A stretch of DNA of 64,000 nt from Streptomyces sp. B93 (GTDB lineage Bacteria > Actinomycetota > Actinomycetes > Streptomycetales > Streptomycetaceae). Position numbers and translations under genes: made by a program. The stretch covers positions 38,040 to 102,039 of the forward strand of contig NZ_JAGPXL010000023.1 in assembly GCF_018070565.1 (NCBI RefSeq), in the 5' to 3' direction. Below the pieces are notes generated by a model. The model was not told the DNA's origin, did no database searches, and saw only the letters and a program-made list of their open reading frames with translations. Shown here piece after piece: positions 16,590 to 24,850 of the stretch. The first letter of the stretch is position 1. Each line of letters starts with the position of its first letter.

Positions 16590-18146
16590 TCAGCTGTCGC
16601 CCACTCGGGAGTCCAGGGTGACCTCCACCGTGTTGGTCTTGCCGTTGCGTTCGTAGGTGAGGGTGACCTTGTCGCCCGGCTTGTGGGTCCAGATCTCGCC
16701 GATCAGGGTGGGGCCGGAGTCGATGACCCGGTCGTCGAGCTTGGTGATGACGTCGCCGGGCTTGAGGCCCGCGCGGTCGGCCGGGCCGCCCGGCTCCACG
16801 GGCTCGGAGCCGCCCGCCCCGGTGTCCGTGATCTTCGCGCCGTCCGTGGTGTCCTCCAGGGAGACGGAGGCGCCGATACGGGCGTACACCGGCTTGCCGT
16901 TCTTGATCAGTTCCTGGGCGACGTACTTGGCCTGGTTGATCGGGATGGCGAAGCCCAGGCCGATGGAGCCGGACTGGCCGGTGCCGAAGCCGCCGTTGCC
17001 GCTGGACTGGATCGCGGAGTTGATCCCGATCACGTTGCCCTGCGCGTCCAGCAGCGGGCCTCCGGAGTTGCCGGGGTTGATGGACGCGTCGGTCTGGAGG
17101 GCGCTCATGTACGACGCCTGGCTGCCGGAGCCGTCGCTGGAGGCGACGGGGCGGTTCTTGGCGCTGATGATGCCCGTGGTGACCGTGTTGGACAGGCCGA
17201 AGGGGGCGCCGATCGCGATCGTGGAGTCGCCGACCGCGACCTTGTCCGAGTCGCCCAGCGTCAGGGGCTTCAGGTTGGACGGGGCGTTGTCCAGCTTGAT
17301 GACCGCCACGTCGTAGCCCTGCGCGTTGCCGACCACCTCGGCGTCGTACTTCTTGCCGTCCGGGAAGGTGACCGAGACCTTGCCGCCGTCGACCGCGTCC
17401 GCCACCACGTGGTTGTTCGTGACGATGTGGCCCTCGGTGTCGAAGACGAAGCCCGTGCCGGTGCCGCCCTCGCCGCTGCTGCTCTCCGCCTCGATGGTGA
17501 CGGTGCTGGGCAGCGCCTTGGCGGCGACCGCCGCGACCGTGCCGGGCTCGCGCTTGAAGTCGCCGCCGCTGTCGGGGGCGGAGACCGTCGTCGAGCTGGT
17601 GCCGTCGTCGTTCTTGGCCAGGGTGTAGCCGATGCCGCCGCCCAGGCCGCCCGCGACCAGCGCGGCCACCAGGACCGCGGCGAGCAGTCCGCCGCGCCCG
17701 CCTCGGGACCGCTTGGCGGGGGGAGGGGTGGTGGCCTGGGGGTCGTGGTAGGCGGCGCCCCACGGCTGCTGCCCCGGGTCGTGCGGGTTGCCATACGGGT
17801 TGCCGTGCGGGTCGTCGTGCCGGCTGCCTTGCTGGTCGTTGTACAGACCGCCGTACTGGCCCCCCTGTGCGCCGCCGTGCTGGCTGTCGTGCTGGCCGCC
17901 GTACGGGTCGCCCTGCTGGCCGCCCTGTGCGCCGCCCTCGGCCGTCGTCGCCTGGGGCGCGGGCGGCGGGTATGCCGCGGGGGGCGGCGGCCAGTTGGCG
18001 TCCGGGGCCGAGCCCTCGTGCCCGGCTCCGGGCGGCGGTGGCGTCGGGGCGTCGCCCGCCTGCGGGGAAGCTGCGGGGGTGTCCACCGGCACGGGGGGTG
18101 CAGACGGGGCCGGGGGTACCTCAGTGCCCTCGTTCTCGGTGCTCAC
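16590..18146 (-). CDS. Membrane-anchored HtrA/DegP-type serine protease with PDZ domain
   Basis: 518 residues. A 145-residue cytoplasmic N-terminal tail rich in Pro, Gly, Gln and His (PYGGQHDSQHGGAQGGQYGG) is followed by KRSRGGRGG and one membrane helix (about 153-175). The extracytoplasmic trypsin-like domain has the triad His246 (IVTNNHVV), Asp279 (GYDVAVIKL) and Ser361 (NPGNSGGPLL). A C-terminal PDZ domain (about 420-510) contains GPADRAGLKPGDVITKLDD. It likely removes or senses misfolded envelope proteins. GTG start 18146 has a GAGGAG site 7 nt upstream. An AT-rich divergent promoter region separates it from the GDPD gene. Confidence 0.95.
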   Translation of the reverse strand: MSTENEGTEVPPAPSAPPVPVDTPAASPQAGDAPTPPPPGAGHEGSAPDANWPPPPAAYPPPAPQATTAEGGAQGGQQGDPYGGQHDSQHGGAQGGQYGGLYNDQQGSRHDDPHGNPYGNPHDPGQQPWGAAYHDPQATTPPPAKRSRGGRGGLLAAVLVAALVAGGLGGGIGYTLAKNDDGTSSTTVSAPDSGGDFKREPGTVAAVAAKALPSTVTIEAESSSGEGGTGTGFVFDTEGHIVTNNHVVADAVDGGKVSVTFPDGKKYDAEVVGNAQGYDVAVIKLDNAPSNLKPLTLGDSDKVAVGDSTIAIGAPFGLSNTVTTGIISAKNRPVASSDGSGSQASYMSALQTDASINPGNSGGPLLDAQGNVIGINSAIQSSGNGGFGTGQSGSIGLGFAIPINQAKYVAQELIKNGKPVYARIGASVSLEDTTDGAKITDTGAGGSEPVEPGGPADRAGLKPGDVITKLDDRVIDSGPTLIGEIWTHKPGDKVTLTYERNGKTNTVEVTLDSRVGDS

Positions 18147-18240
18147 AGCTCTTCTCCTCGATCCACGGCTGGGTGGCTATGTGTTTGTATGCGGTCAGCT
18201 TTTCCCACGGGCCATCAGGGCACCATAAACGGTCGCTGTG

Positions 18241-18300
18241 GACTCACGACCATCCTTTATATAAGACATTTACGAACAAGAATATGCATCCGCGATAAAA
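18241..18300. promoter_or_regulatory. AT-rich divergent promoter region
   Basis: About 60 bp with roughly two-thirds A+T (tttatataagacatttacga, aatatgcatccgcgataaaa) in otherwise GC-rich DNA, between the divergent htrA-type and GDPD genes. Probably promoter boxes for one or both; the exact -35/-10 pair cannot be fixed. Confidence 0.4.
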
Positions 18301-18378
18301 GTGGATGAGCCGCCGGGTGTGGGCGGACGCCACCCCACCCGCCCGGATACCCCGTCCCGGTGGCACCATGACGCGGTG

Positions 18379-19206
18379 ATGACTCACGCACGCCAGCAGC
18401 GGATCCAGGTCGTCGCGCACCGCGGCGCCTCCGAAGACGCGCCCGAGCACACCCTGGCCGCGTACAAGAAGGCGATCGAGGACGGCGCCGACGCCCTGGA
18501 GTGCGATGTGCGGCTGACCGCCGACGGCCATCTCGTCTGTGTGCACGACCGCCGCGTCAACCGGACGTCCAACGGCCGCGGCGCCGTCTCCGCCCTGGAA
18601 CTCTCCGACCTCGCCGCCCTGGACTTCGGCTCCTGGAAGAACCGCGACGCCTGGCGCGGCCGGGACGAGGAGCCGGACTGGGAGCACCGCCCGGAAGACC
18701 CCGCCGACACCTCCGTACTCACCCTGGAGCGGCTGCTCGAACTCGTCGCCGACGCCGGGCGCCCGGTCGAGCTGGCCATCGAGACCAAGCACCCCACGCG
18801 GTGGGCCGGCCAGGTCGAGGAGCGGCTCCTGCTGCTGCTCAAGAGGTTCGGTCTGGACGCGCCGCGCACGCCGGAGGAGTCCCCGGTGCGGATCATGAGC
18901 TTTTCGGCGCGCTCCCTGCACCGCGTCCGCGTCGCCTCCCCGACGCTGCCGACGGTCTCCCTCATGCAGTTCGTCACACCACGGCTGCGCGACGGTCGGC
19001 TGCCGGAGGGCGTAGGGATCGCGGGCCCCTCGATCCGGCTGGTGCGCAACCACCCGGTGTACGTCGAGCGGCTGAAGCGGGCCGGGCACCAGGTGCACGT
19101 CTGGACCGTGAACGAGCCCGAGGACGTCGACCTCTGCGTCGACCTGGGCATCGACGCCATCATCACCAACCGCCCGCGCGAGGTGCTGCGCCGCCTCGGC
19201 CGCTGA
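18379..19206 (+). CDS. Glycerophosphodiester phosphodiesterase (GDPD family)
   Basis: 275 residues. The GDPD motifs are clear: VVAHRGASEDAPEHTLAAY (catalytic His-Arg), DALECDVRLTADGHLVCVHD (metal Glu/Asp and second His), LAIETKHP, and a C-terminal VWTVNEPEDVDLCVDLGIDA ending in IITNRPREVL. It would hydrolyse glycerophosphodiesters to sn-glycerol-3-phosphate and an alcohol. No signal peptide, so cytoplasmic. The start is ATG 18379 or the adjacent GTG 18376. Confidence 0.93.
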   Translation: MTHARQQRIQVVAHRGASEDAPEHTLAAYKKAIEDGADALECDVRLTADGHLVCVHDRRVNRTSNGRGAVSALELSDLAALDFGSWKNRDAWRGRDEEPDWEHRPEDPADTSVLTLERLLELVADAGRPVELAIETKHPTRWAGQVEERLLLLLKRFGLDAPRTPEESPVRIMSFSARSLHRVRVASPTLPTVSLMQFVTPRLRDGRLPEGVGIAGPSIRLVRNHPVYVERLKRAGHQVHVWTVNEPEDVDLCVDLGIDAIITNRPREVLRRLGR

Positions 19207-19362
19207 GATCGCCTGCCCGCCGCACCCGTCACGGGGAGTGCTCCGGCGCGTTCGTTACGTGTTCGATCGTTGCGAATGCGTCACCGGAAGAGGATTGGCC
19301 GGTTTCCGGTACAGGCCAATGGGGCATCCACTCGATGGCGTGGGGCGAAGGAGGTCTCGGGG

Positions 19363-19914
19363 GTGGCGTTGGTGGTGGCACAGGAGGTGCCCACGTCGTC
19401 GAGCATGGCCGTACCCCATGGCCCTGCGGGCGTGGGGGAGGCAAGACATCGGATGCGGGCGCAGCTGCGCCGCGGCGGTGTGGCGGAATCGGTCATCGAC
19501 GACGCCGTACTGATCCTTTCCGAACTGCTGAGCAACGCCTGCAAACACGGGCGGCCCCTGGGCGACGCCCTCTCCGGCGACGGTGACGTACGGGCCGCCT
19601 GGCGCGTCGACCCCGGCGGACGGCTCGTCGTCGAGGTGACGGACGGCGGCGGCCCGACCCGCCCGGCCCCCGCGACCCCCTCGGTCACGGCGCACGGCGG
19701 CCGGGGGCTGAACATCATCACCGCTCTCGCAGACGACTGGGGCGTACGGGACGACGTCCGCGGCGAGGTCACGGTCTGGGTCGTCGTCCATGACGACGTG
19801 TACGACCCCGACGCCGGGCGGCGCCGTGACGACTTCGCCACCCGGATCACCGCCCCGCCGATATCGGCCCTCCCGGACCTGGACTTCGCGGACGCCTTCG
19901 ACGAACTCGACTGA
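19363..19914 (+). CDS. ATP-binding anti-sigma-factor-like protein (HATPase, RsbW type)
   Basis: 183 residues. GHKL ATPase boxes are visible: N box DDAVLILSELLSNACKHG, G1 VEVTDGGGP and G2 HGGRGLNIITAL. Streptomyces has many such stand-alone proteins that bind sigma factors or anti-anti-sigma proteins. A 25-residue acidic tail (PDLDFADAFDELD) follows. GTG 19363 is chosen for its GGAGG site 8 nt upstream. No sigma or anti-anti-sigma gene is adjacent. Confidence 0.87.
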   Translation: MALVVAQEVPTSSSMAVPHGPAGVGEARHRMRAQLRRGGVAESVIDDAVLILSELLSNACKHGRPLGDALSGDGDVRAAWRVDPGGRLVVEVTDGGGPTRPAPATPSVTAHGGRGLNIITALADDWGVRDDVRGEVTVWVVVHDDVYDPDAGRRRDDFATRITAPPISALPDLDFADAFDELD

Positions 19915-20104
19915 GGGGGCCGGGCTGAGGGACCTCGACTGAGGGGCCTGGGCTGAGGGGCCCCGGCCCGCGCCCCTCACCCTCACCCCCGGTCCCGCCC
20001 GTTCCCGCCCCGCCCCCGAAGTTCGTCCACAGGGTCCCGCTGCCCGTGGCGTGAACGGCTAGGCTCCCGGCGTACCAGACGAGCCTTTCCGGGAGACACC
20101 CACC

Positions 20105-21070
20105 ATGGCCAAGAAGCGACCCCAGACGAAGGCCAAGCGCCCGCAGCTCACGGACGGGGAGATCCCGGTCGTCGGCGCCCGCGAGCCCTGCCCCTGCGGC
20201 AGCGGCCGGCGTTACAAGGCCTGTCACGGCCGGGCCGCCGCGCAGGCCGAGACCGAGCTGGTGCAGCGCCCGTTCGAGGGGCTGCCCGGCGAGTGCGACT
20301 GGGTCGCCCTGCGCGAGCTGGTCCCCGCGGCCACGGTCGCGCTGACCCTCAAGGACGGCCTCCCCGAGGGCGTCCCGTCGGTCACGCTCGCCACGGTGCT
20401 GCCGATGGCCTGGCCCGCCCTGCGCCGCGACGACGGCTCGGTGCTGCTGGGCCTCCAGAACGACACGGCGTCGGGCGACATCAGCCGCGACCTCGCCGAC
20501 ACGCTCCGGCGCGCGCTGGAGGCGGAACCCGGGACTCCGGTCCAGGGCCGCCGCGCCCCGGCCGACGGTCCGCGGCTCCAGGACCTGCTCGACCCGGAAG
20601 GCGCGTTCGAGCCAGTTGTGCACCCGGGCTTCGAGTTCTGGGTCCCGGACGCGGAGAACGCCACCCCGGACGTGGCCGCCTCCCTGGAGCGGGCCAACGC
20701 CGCCGCCATCCCGACCGTCCGGCTCCAGGGCGTGGACGCCGCCTACTGGTGCGAGACCCCGGAGAAGAACCACCTGCGCTGGGTCATGCCGCATCCGGAG
20801 GAGCAGCTTCTGGACGCTCTCGCGCGGCTGCACGCGGAGGGCCGCTCCAGCCTCGGGGAGGGCACCCGGCTGGTGGGCTCCTTCCGGGCGCACGGCCTCA
20901 CCGTGCCGGTCTGGGACCTGCCGAGCGGTGTCGGGGCGGACGACATCGAGAAGCCGGCCGCCGAGTTCGCCGAGCGGCTCGCCGCCGCCCTCGCCACCGA
21001 CGCGCCGCTCACCGCCGACGAGCGCCGCGCCCGCGGCGGGCTGACCAACCGGCAGGTCACGCTCAGCTGA
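20105..21070 (+). CDS. DUF5926 family protein with N-terminal SEC-C zinc motif
   Basis: 321 residues. The N terminus is basic (MAKKRPQTKAKRPQ), followed by the SEC-C motif PCPCGSGRRYKACHGR, a zinc-binding tail also found in SecA. The rest (about 50-310) is an actinobacterial conserved region with no known catalytic residues. The SEC-C motif suggests contact with ribosomes or SecB-like partners, but the role is unknown. Confidence 0.85.
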   Translation: MAKKRPQTKAKRPQLTDGEIPVVGAREPCPCGSGRRYKACHGRAAAQAETELVQRPFEGLPGECDWVALRELVPAATVALTLKDGLPEGVPSVTLATVLPMAWPALRRDDGSVLLGLQNDTASGDISRDLADTLRRALEAEPGTPVQGRRAPADGPRLQDLLDPEGAFEPVVHPGFEFWVPDAENATPDVAASLERANAAAIPTVRLQGVDAAYWCETPEKNHLRWVMPHPEEQLLDALARLHAEGRSSLGEGTRLVGSFRAHGLTVPVWDLPSGVGADDIEKPAAEFAERLAAALATDAPLTADERRARGGLTNRQVTLS

Positions 21071-21222
21071 CGCGCGGCACGGGGACGGTGTCCGGCTGAC
21101 CGACCGGTCAGCCGGAACATCAGCCGTGAAAACGGGGCGGAATGACTGACTCCGGTTGCGCCTCCCTCGCCAACTGACGCTGGAGACAAGCCAGTCGATG
21201 TCCAAATACCCGAGCAAAAACC

Positions 21223-21312
21223 GAGATCGAATTTGCTAACTGCCGATCTCTTGTTACCGTTCCAGTAGCCCGGTTGCTGGTGCATCCCCCGTCGCCAGCA
21301 ACCGGGTCTTTC
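21223..21312 (+). ncRNA. Candidate small RNA ending in a strong hairpin with a CCCCC loop
   Basis: Two stems on the plus strand: GAGATCG/CGATCTC (21223-21229, 21244-21250) and a perfect 12-bp stem (cccggttgctgg 21269-21280; ccagcaaccggg 21295-21306), loop tgcatcccccgtcg, then tctttct. The C-rich loop and terminator recall the actinobacterial 6C RNA, which has C-rich hairpin loops. Only one C5 loop is seen here, so membership is uncertain. It lies in the 277-bp gap between convergent genes and could instead be a plain terminator. Confidence 0.45.
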
Positions 21313-21347
21313 TGTCTCCGTCCCTGTTTACGGAACGCCGTCACGTG

Positions 21348-21968
21348 TCAACCACGCGTAGGCGCCCCGGAGTTGGGAAAGTTGCCGGAGTTGCTTCCGG
21401 AACGCAGCAACAGCCGCCCCGCCCCGCCCGGCTCCGCGAACTCCGTCACGGCCGTGTAGTCGGCGGGCCGCCCCGTATCGCGGCCCCGCGGCGTGTCACA
21501 GGTGGCGGGCGCGTCCTCGGCGCCCACCGCGCAGTTCATCCGCACCGTGCGGTCGTCCGGGCCCATGAGGCTCAGTACGGCGTCCAGCGCGCCCCCGGTC
21601 GCGTTGCGGTAGTAGGTCCGGCCCCAGGTCTCCTCGCCCTGCGTCAGCACGCACGTCTGTGCCTCGATGCCCTCGGGGGAGGTGAGTTCCGGTCCGCAAC
21701 GGGCGGCGGTGGCCAGGCCGAGGCCCAGGGTGAGCGGGGAGGCAGTGGCGGCGACGGCGCCCTTGGCATCGCCGGGGGGCGAGCGGTCCGGCCGTACGAA
21801 GACCGAGTGGTCCTGAACCAGCACCGTGCTGTCCGGTCGTACGACGGTGTGGTCCCGCTGGGCGGCCGGGTGGTCCCGGTCGCCCACCGGCCCCGCGGAC
21901 GCCATGGCCAGGGGCAGTGCCACCGCGCAGGCGGCGACGCCCGCGAGGGCGAGCAGTCGGACGTTCAT
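21348..21968 (-). CDS. Secreted protein of unknown function
   Basis: 206 residues from ATG 21968. A signal peptide (MNVRLLALAGVAACAVALPLAMASAG) ends near residue 26. The mature part has three regions: a charged repeat-like stretch with HTVVRPDSTVLVQDHSVFVRPD, then ATAARCGPELTSPEG, then a beta-rich part with cysteines (TCVLTQGEETWGRTYYRNAT, MNCAVGAEDAPATC). Four cysteines could make two disulfides. It is 55 bp upstream of, and in the same direction as, the end of the prim-pol-like gene at 22024-22698. Not recognised. Confidence 0.7.
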   Translation of the reverse strand: MNVRLLALAGVAACAVALPLAMASAGPVGDRDHPAAQRDHTVVRPDSTVLVQDHSVFVRPDRSPPGDAKGAVAATASPLTLGLGLATAARCGPELTSPEGIEAQTCVLTQGEETWGRTYYRNATGGALDAVLSLMGPDDRTVRMNCAVGAEDAPATCDTPRGRDTGRPADYTAVTEFAEPGGAGRLLLRSGSNSGNFPNSGAPTRG

Positions 21969-22023
21969 GGGCTGGAAGATAACGAGCGGGCGGGGGCGCG
22001 CGGTTGCCCGCGCGCCCGACACC

Positions 22024-22698
22024 CTAGAACTCGGGAGCGCTCACACCCGTACGAGTGAGGGCGTCGACCACGGCGTCCACCACCGCCTCCACATCGGGCA
22101 CCCACGGCGAGGCGGAGCCGGGCAGCGGGGCGCGCTCCCAGCGGATGCCGCCCTGGCCGGTCCCGGAGGGCGGCAGCGCGAGGTAGCCGCCCTCGCCGTG
22201 GAAGCGCAGCGAGCCGGGTACGAAGTCCTTGGCGTAGAGCAGTTCGCCCAGCTGTTCCATGGTGTACGGCCGGACGAGCACCGCCCAGCGGGTGGGTGAG
22301 GCGACGACCGGGCCGAGGCGCGTCCCCGAGCGGTCCAGGGCGGCGAGGGCGCGCGCGGCCGCGGGGGCCGGGAGACTGACGGCACAGGGGGCCGTGCCCC
22401 CGGTGGCCAGGACGATCGGAGCCGTCGGCCTGTTCGTCCACCACCAGCGCACCATGCGCTCGTCGGTGGTGGCCGCGAGCAGGCCGGGGTCGAAGGGGTG
22501 GGCGCCGGGCACCGCGCACTCCGGGTCGGGGCAGCCGCAGCCGGACCGACCCTGGGGGTCGGACGCCACGCCCGGGAGTACGGGCCACTGCCATTCCGTC
22601 GCGAAGGTCACGGCCGCGCCGAGCAGCTCAGGCCCCCCGCCCTTCCGCCGGAACAGGTGCCTGCGTCGCCTTCCGAGCCTTCCGAGGATCTCGCGCAT
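22024..22698 (-). CDS. Prim-pol-like protein, probably catalytically inactive
   Basis: 224 residues. The layout matches the bifunctional primase/polymerase N-terminal domain (AAVTFATEWQWPVLPGV, CGCPDPECAVPGAHPFDP, TNRPTAPIVLATGG, ALPPSG). The usual D-x-D metal motif after the GIxxG stretch is not present (PCAVSLPAPAAAR instead), and SGGxH is replaced by HGEGGYLALPP. A regulatory or structural role is therefore more likely than synthesis. Zinc-binding CGCPDPEC is kept. It faces the SpoIIE-phosphatase gene divergently. Confidence 0.75.
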   Translation of the reverse strand: MREILGRLGRRRRHLFRRKGGGPELLGAAVTFATEWQWPVLPGVASDPQGRSGCGCPDPECAVPGAHPFDPGLLAATTDERMVRWWWTNRPTAPIVLATGGTAPCAVSLPAPAAARALAALDRSGTRLGPVVASPTRWAVLVRPYTMEQLGELLYAKDFVPGSLRFHGEGGYLALPPSGTGQGGIRWERAPLPGSASPWVPDVEAVVDAVVDALTRTGVSAPEF

Positions 22699-23226
22699 GA
22701 GCGCTCGTTCCTTTCCGTTGCACGCCTGGCAACACCGTGGTCCACATCACACCATGTGTCGATCACTTCACTGTGCGTACCTGCTGGCGCATCACACCCC
22801 GGCGTTCGAGCACGGGGAACCCCTCTGGGCCGAGCGTCGGCCACTGCGTCCGCGGCCGTTGCGTCCCTACTGCGTCTATCTAAAGCACGGGCGTGGCGTG
22901 GGGTGGCGAACTATGGCGTTTTGCCGTCCCGCGTATTTCTCTCCGCCTCCGCCACGGGAGGATGGGGCACGGTCGTCGGTGGATAGGACGCCCGGGTCCG
23001 TCGCCAGGTTCCGGGCGGTTCCCAACCACCCCTGGCCTTCACCGAGTAGGTACCCATCACGACCGCTGTGACGCTCCGTCGAACAAGGCCAGTCGACCTC
23101 AATAAGCCGTTGCCCGAGTCAGTTTTAAGCCAATTTTGCTTTTCTGCAAGGGAACCGAGTGAAGACCGCGAGAAGCCCCCTGTCCACCCCACTGGCCCCA
23201 CTGACACCAGCAATCCCAGCAGGACA
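22699..23226. other. 528-bp divergent intergenic region
   Basis: Separates the prim-pol-like gene and the GAF/SpoIIE-phosphatase gene. It has lower GC stretches around 22720-22760 and 23095-23150 (agttttaagccaattttgct), likely promoters. An open frame runs into the phosphatase from 23068 but has unusual composition. No RNA gene or repeat was recognised. Confidence 0.5.
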
Positions 23227-24744
23227 ATGCTGGACATCCCCTCACGAGTGCGTGTACATGTGGAGACACTGCTAGCGGCGCAGATTGACATGGGGGTTTG
23301 CGATGCTTTTGAGCAATACGCACCGGTCGGAAAGCCGTACACCATGAACGCCCCGCACCCTCCGAAAGTGGCCGGAATCGATTCAACGGTTCCCGCTCCC
23401 GCACACACTGTCGCGCCCGCGCCTTCCGCCCCGGACACCCCCGGGGTCCACCCCGCCCCCGGCGCCCTCCTCCAGGACCGGCTCGCGGGCTGGGTCTCGG
23501 ACCTCACCACGCTGCACGAGCTGACCGAGCGTCTGACCCGCACGAACACCCTCCCCGACGCCCTTCAGGAACTGCTGCGCGCCGGTGCCGCCCTGGTGGG
23601 CGCCCGGCGCGGTCTCGTCGTACTGGAACCCGGCGACGGCCTCGGCCCCGCCACCACCGTCGGGCTCGGGCTCGCCCGGTCCGATCTCGGCCACCTGGAG
23701 ACCGTGCCGCGCGCCTCCCTGCCGTACGGCGAACTCCTCGACACCCGGGCCGGACTGCCCGGCGGTGTCACCGAGGTCGTACGGTCCGACCTGTTCGCCG
23801 AGAAGGGGCTGCATCCACGCCATCGCGAGGTGGCCGCCCGCCTTGGTTTCGCCGCGAGCTACGCGCTGCCGCTGTCCACCGAGGCCGCCGGACGACTGGG
23901 CGCCGCCGTCTGGCTGTACGACGAACCCGCCGAGCCGGACGAGCGGCGCCGCCATCTGGCCGGGCTGTACGTCCGCCACGCCACCGGGCACCTCGCCCGG
24001 CTGCTGGAGGTCGAGCGCACGCGCGCGTGCATGGCGACGATGACCGAGGAGCTGCTCCCCTCCCGGCTGCCCCGGGTCTCCGGCGTGCAGCTCGCCGTAC
24101 GGCACCGCACCGGCCCGCGTGGGGGCGGCGACTGGTACGACGCGCTGCCGCTGCCGGACGCGGCCCTCGGGCTCGCCGTCGGGTCCGTCACCGGGTCGGG
24201 GCCCAGCGCGGTCGCCGCGATGGGACGGCTGCGGGCCAGCCTGCGGGCGTACGCCGTGATGGAGGGCGAGGACCCGGTCGCCGTCCTGTCCGACCTGGAG
24301 CTGCTGCTGCGGCTGACCGAGCCCGCCCGCTCGGCCACCGCGCTGTTCGCCTACTGCGAGCCCGCGCTGCACCGGATCACCCTGGCCGGGGCCGGGCACA
24401 GTCCGCCGCTGGTGGTCGGGGAGCGGCGCACCGAGTACGTGGAGACCACCGTGTCCGCGCCGCTCGGCATGCTCGCCTGCTGGGAGGCGCCCAGCGTGGA
24501 GTTCCAGGCCGCGCCCGGAGAGACGGTTCTGCTGTACACCGACGGGCTGCTGCACCGCACCGGCGACCCCGTCGACCGCGCCTTCGCCCGGCTGCACGCC
24601 GCTGCCGCCGGGGTGCCGAGGGCGGCGCGCCACGACCCCGGCGCGGTCGTCGACCACGTGCTGCGGACGGTGCTGCCGGACGGCGGCGCGGCCGACGCGG
24701 AGTCCACCGAGGACGTCGTCGTCCTGGCGGCGCGGTTCGAGTAG
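23227..24744 (+). CDS. GAF domain and SpoIIE-type PP2C phosphatase with altered metal site
   Basis: 505 residues from ATG 23227. An N-terminal part (MLDIPSRVRVHVETLLAAQ) is followed by a GAF domain (about 85-245) and a SpoIIE/PP2C domain (about 265-500) with GGGDWYDALPLPD, FAYCEPALHRITLAGAGHSPPLVV, LYTDGLLHRTGD and a final ESTEDVVVLAARF. Such proteins dephosphorylate anti-anti-sigma proteins and work with RsbW-type kinases like the two found nearby. The usual GDVxGHG motif reads GSVTGSG, so a metal-binding Asp and the His are lost. Activity may be reduced. A longer form from 23068 is possible but has no good ribosome site. Confidence 0.87.
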   Translation: MLDIPSRVRVHVETLLAAQIDMGVCDAFEQYAPVGKPYTMNAPHPPKVAGIDSTVPAPAHTVAPAPSAPDTPGVHPAPGALLQDRLAGWVSDLTTLHELTERLTRTNTLPDALQELLRAGAALVGARRGLVVLEPGDGLGPATTVGLGLARSDLGHLETVPRASLPYGELLDTRAGLPGGVTEVVRSDLFAEKGLHPRHREVAARLGFAASYALPLSTEAAGRLGAAVWLYDEPAEPDERRRHLAGLYVRHATGHLARLLEVERTRACMATMTEELLPSRLPRVSGVQLAVRHRTGPRGGGDWYDALPLPDAALGLAVGSVTGSGPSAVAAMGRLRASLRAYAVMEGEDPVAVLSDLELLLRLTEPARSATALFAYCEPALHRITLAGAGHSPPLVVGERRTEYVETTVSAPLGMLACWEAPSVEFQAAPGETVLLYTDGLLHRTGDPVDRAFARLHAAAAGVPRAARHDPGAVVDHVLRTVLPDGGAADAESTEDVVVLAARFE

Positions 24745-24850
24745 GGCCGCGCCGGGCGCGGTAACGGGCGCCACGGCCCTGGGCCCCCTTCCCGTCGGAC
24801 GTGCGAACGTACGATGGACGGGGTCCAGTGCCGTATCAAGGAGGATGACC

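Noticed and set aside
19912..19975. Short ctgaggg repeats after the first anti-sigma-like gene
   Set aside because: Units are irregular and short; not clearly more than GC-rich intergenic sequence.
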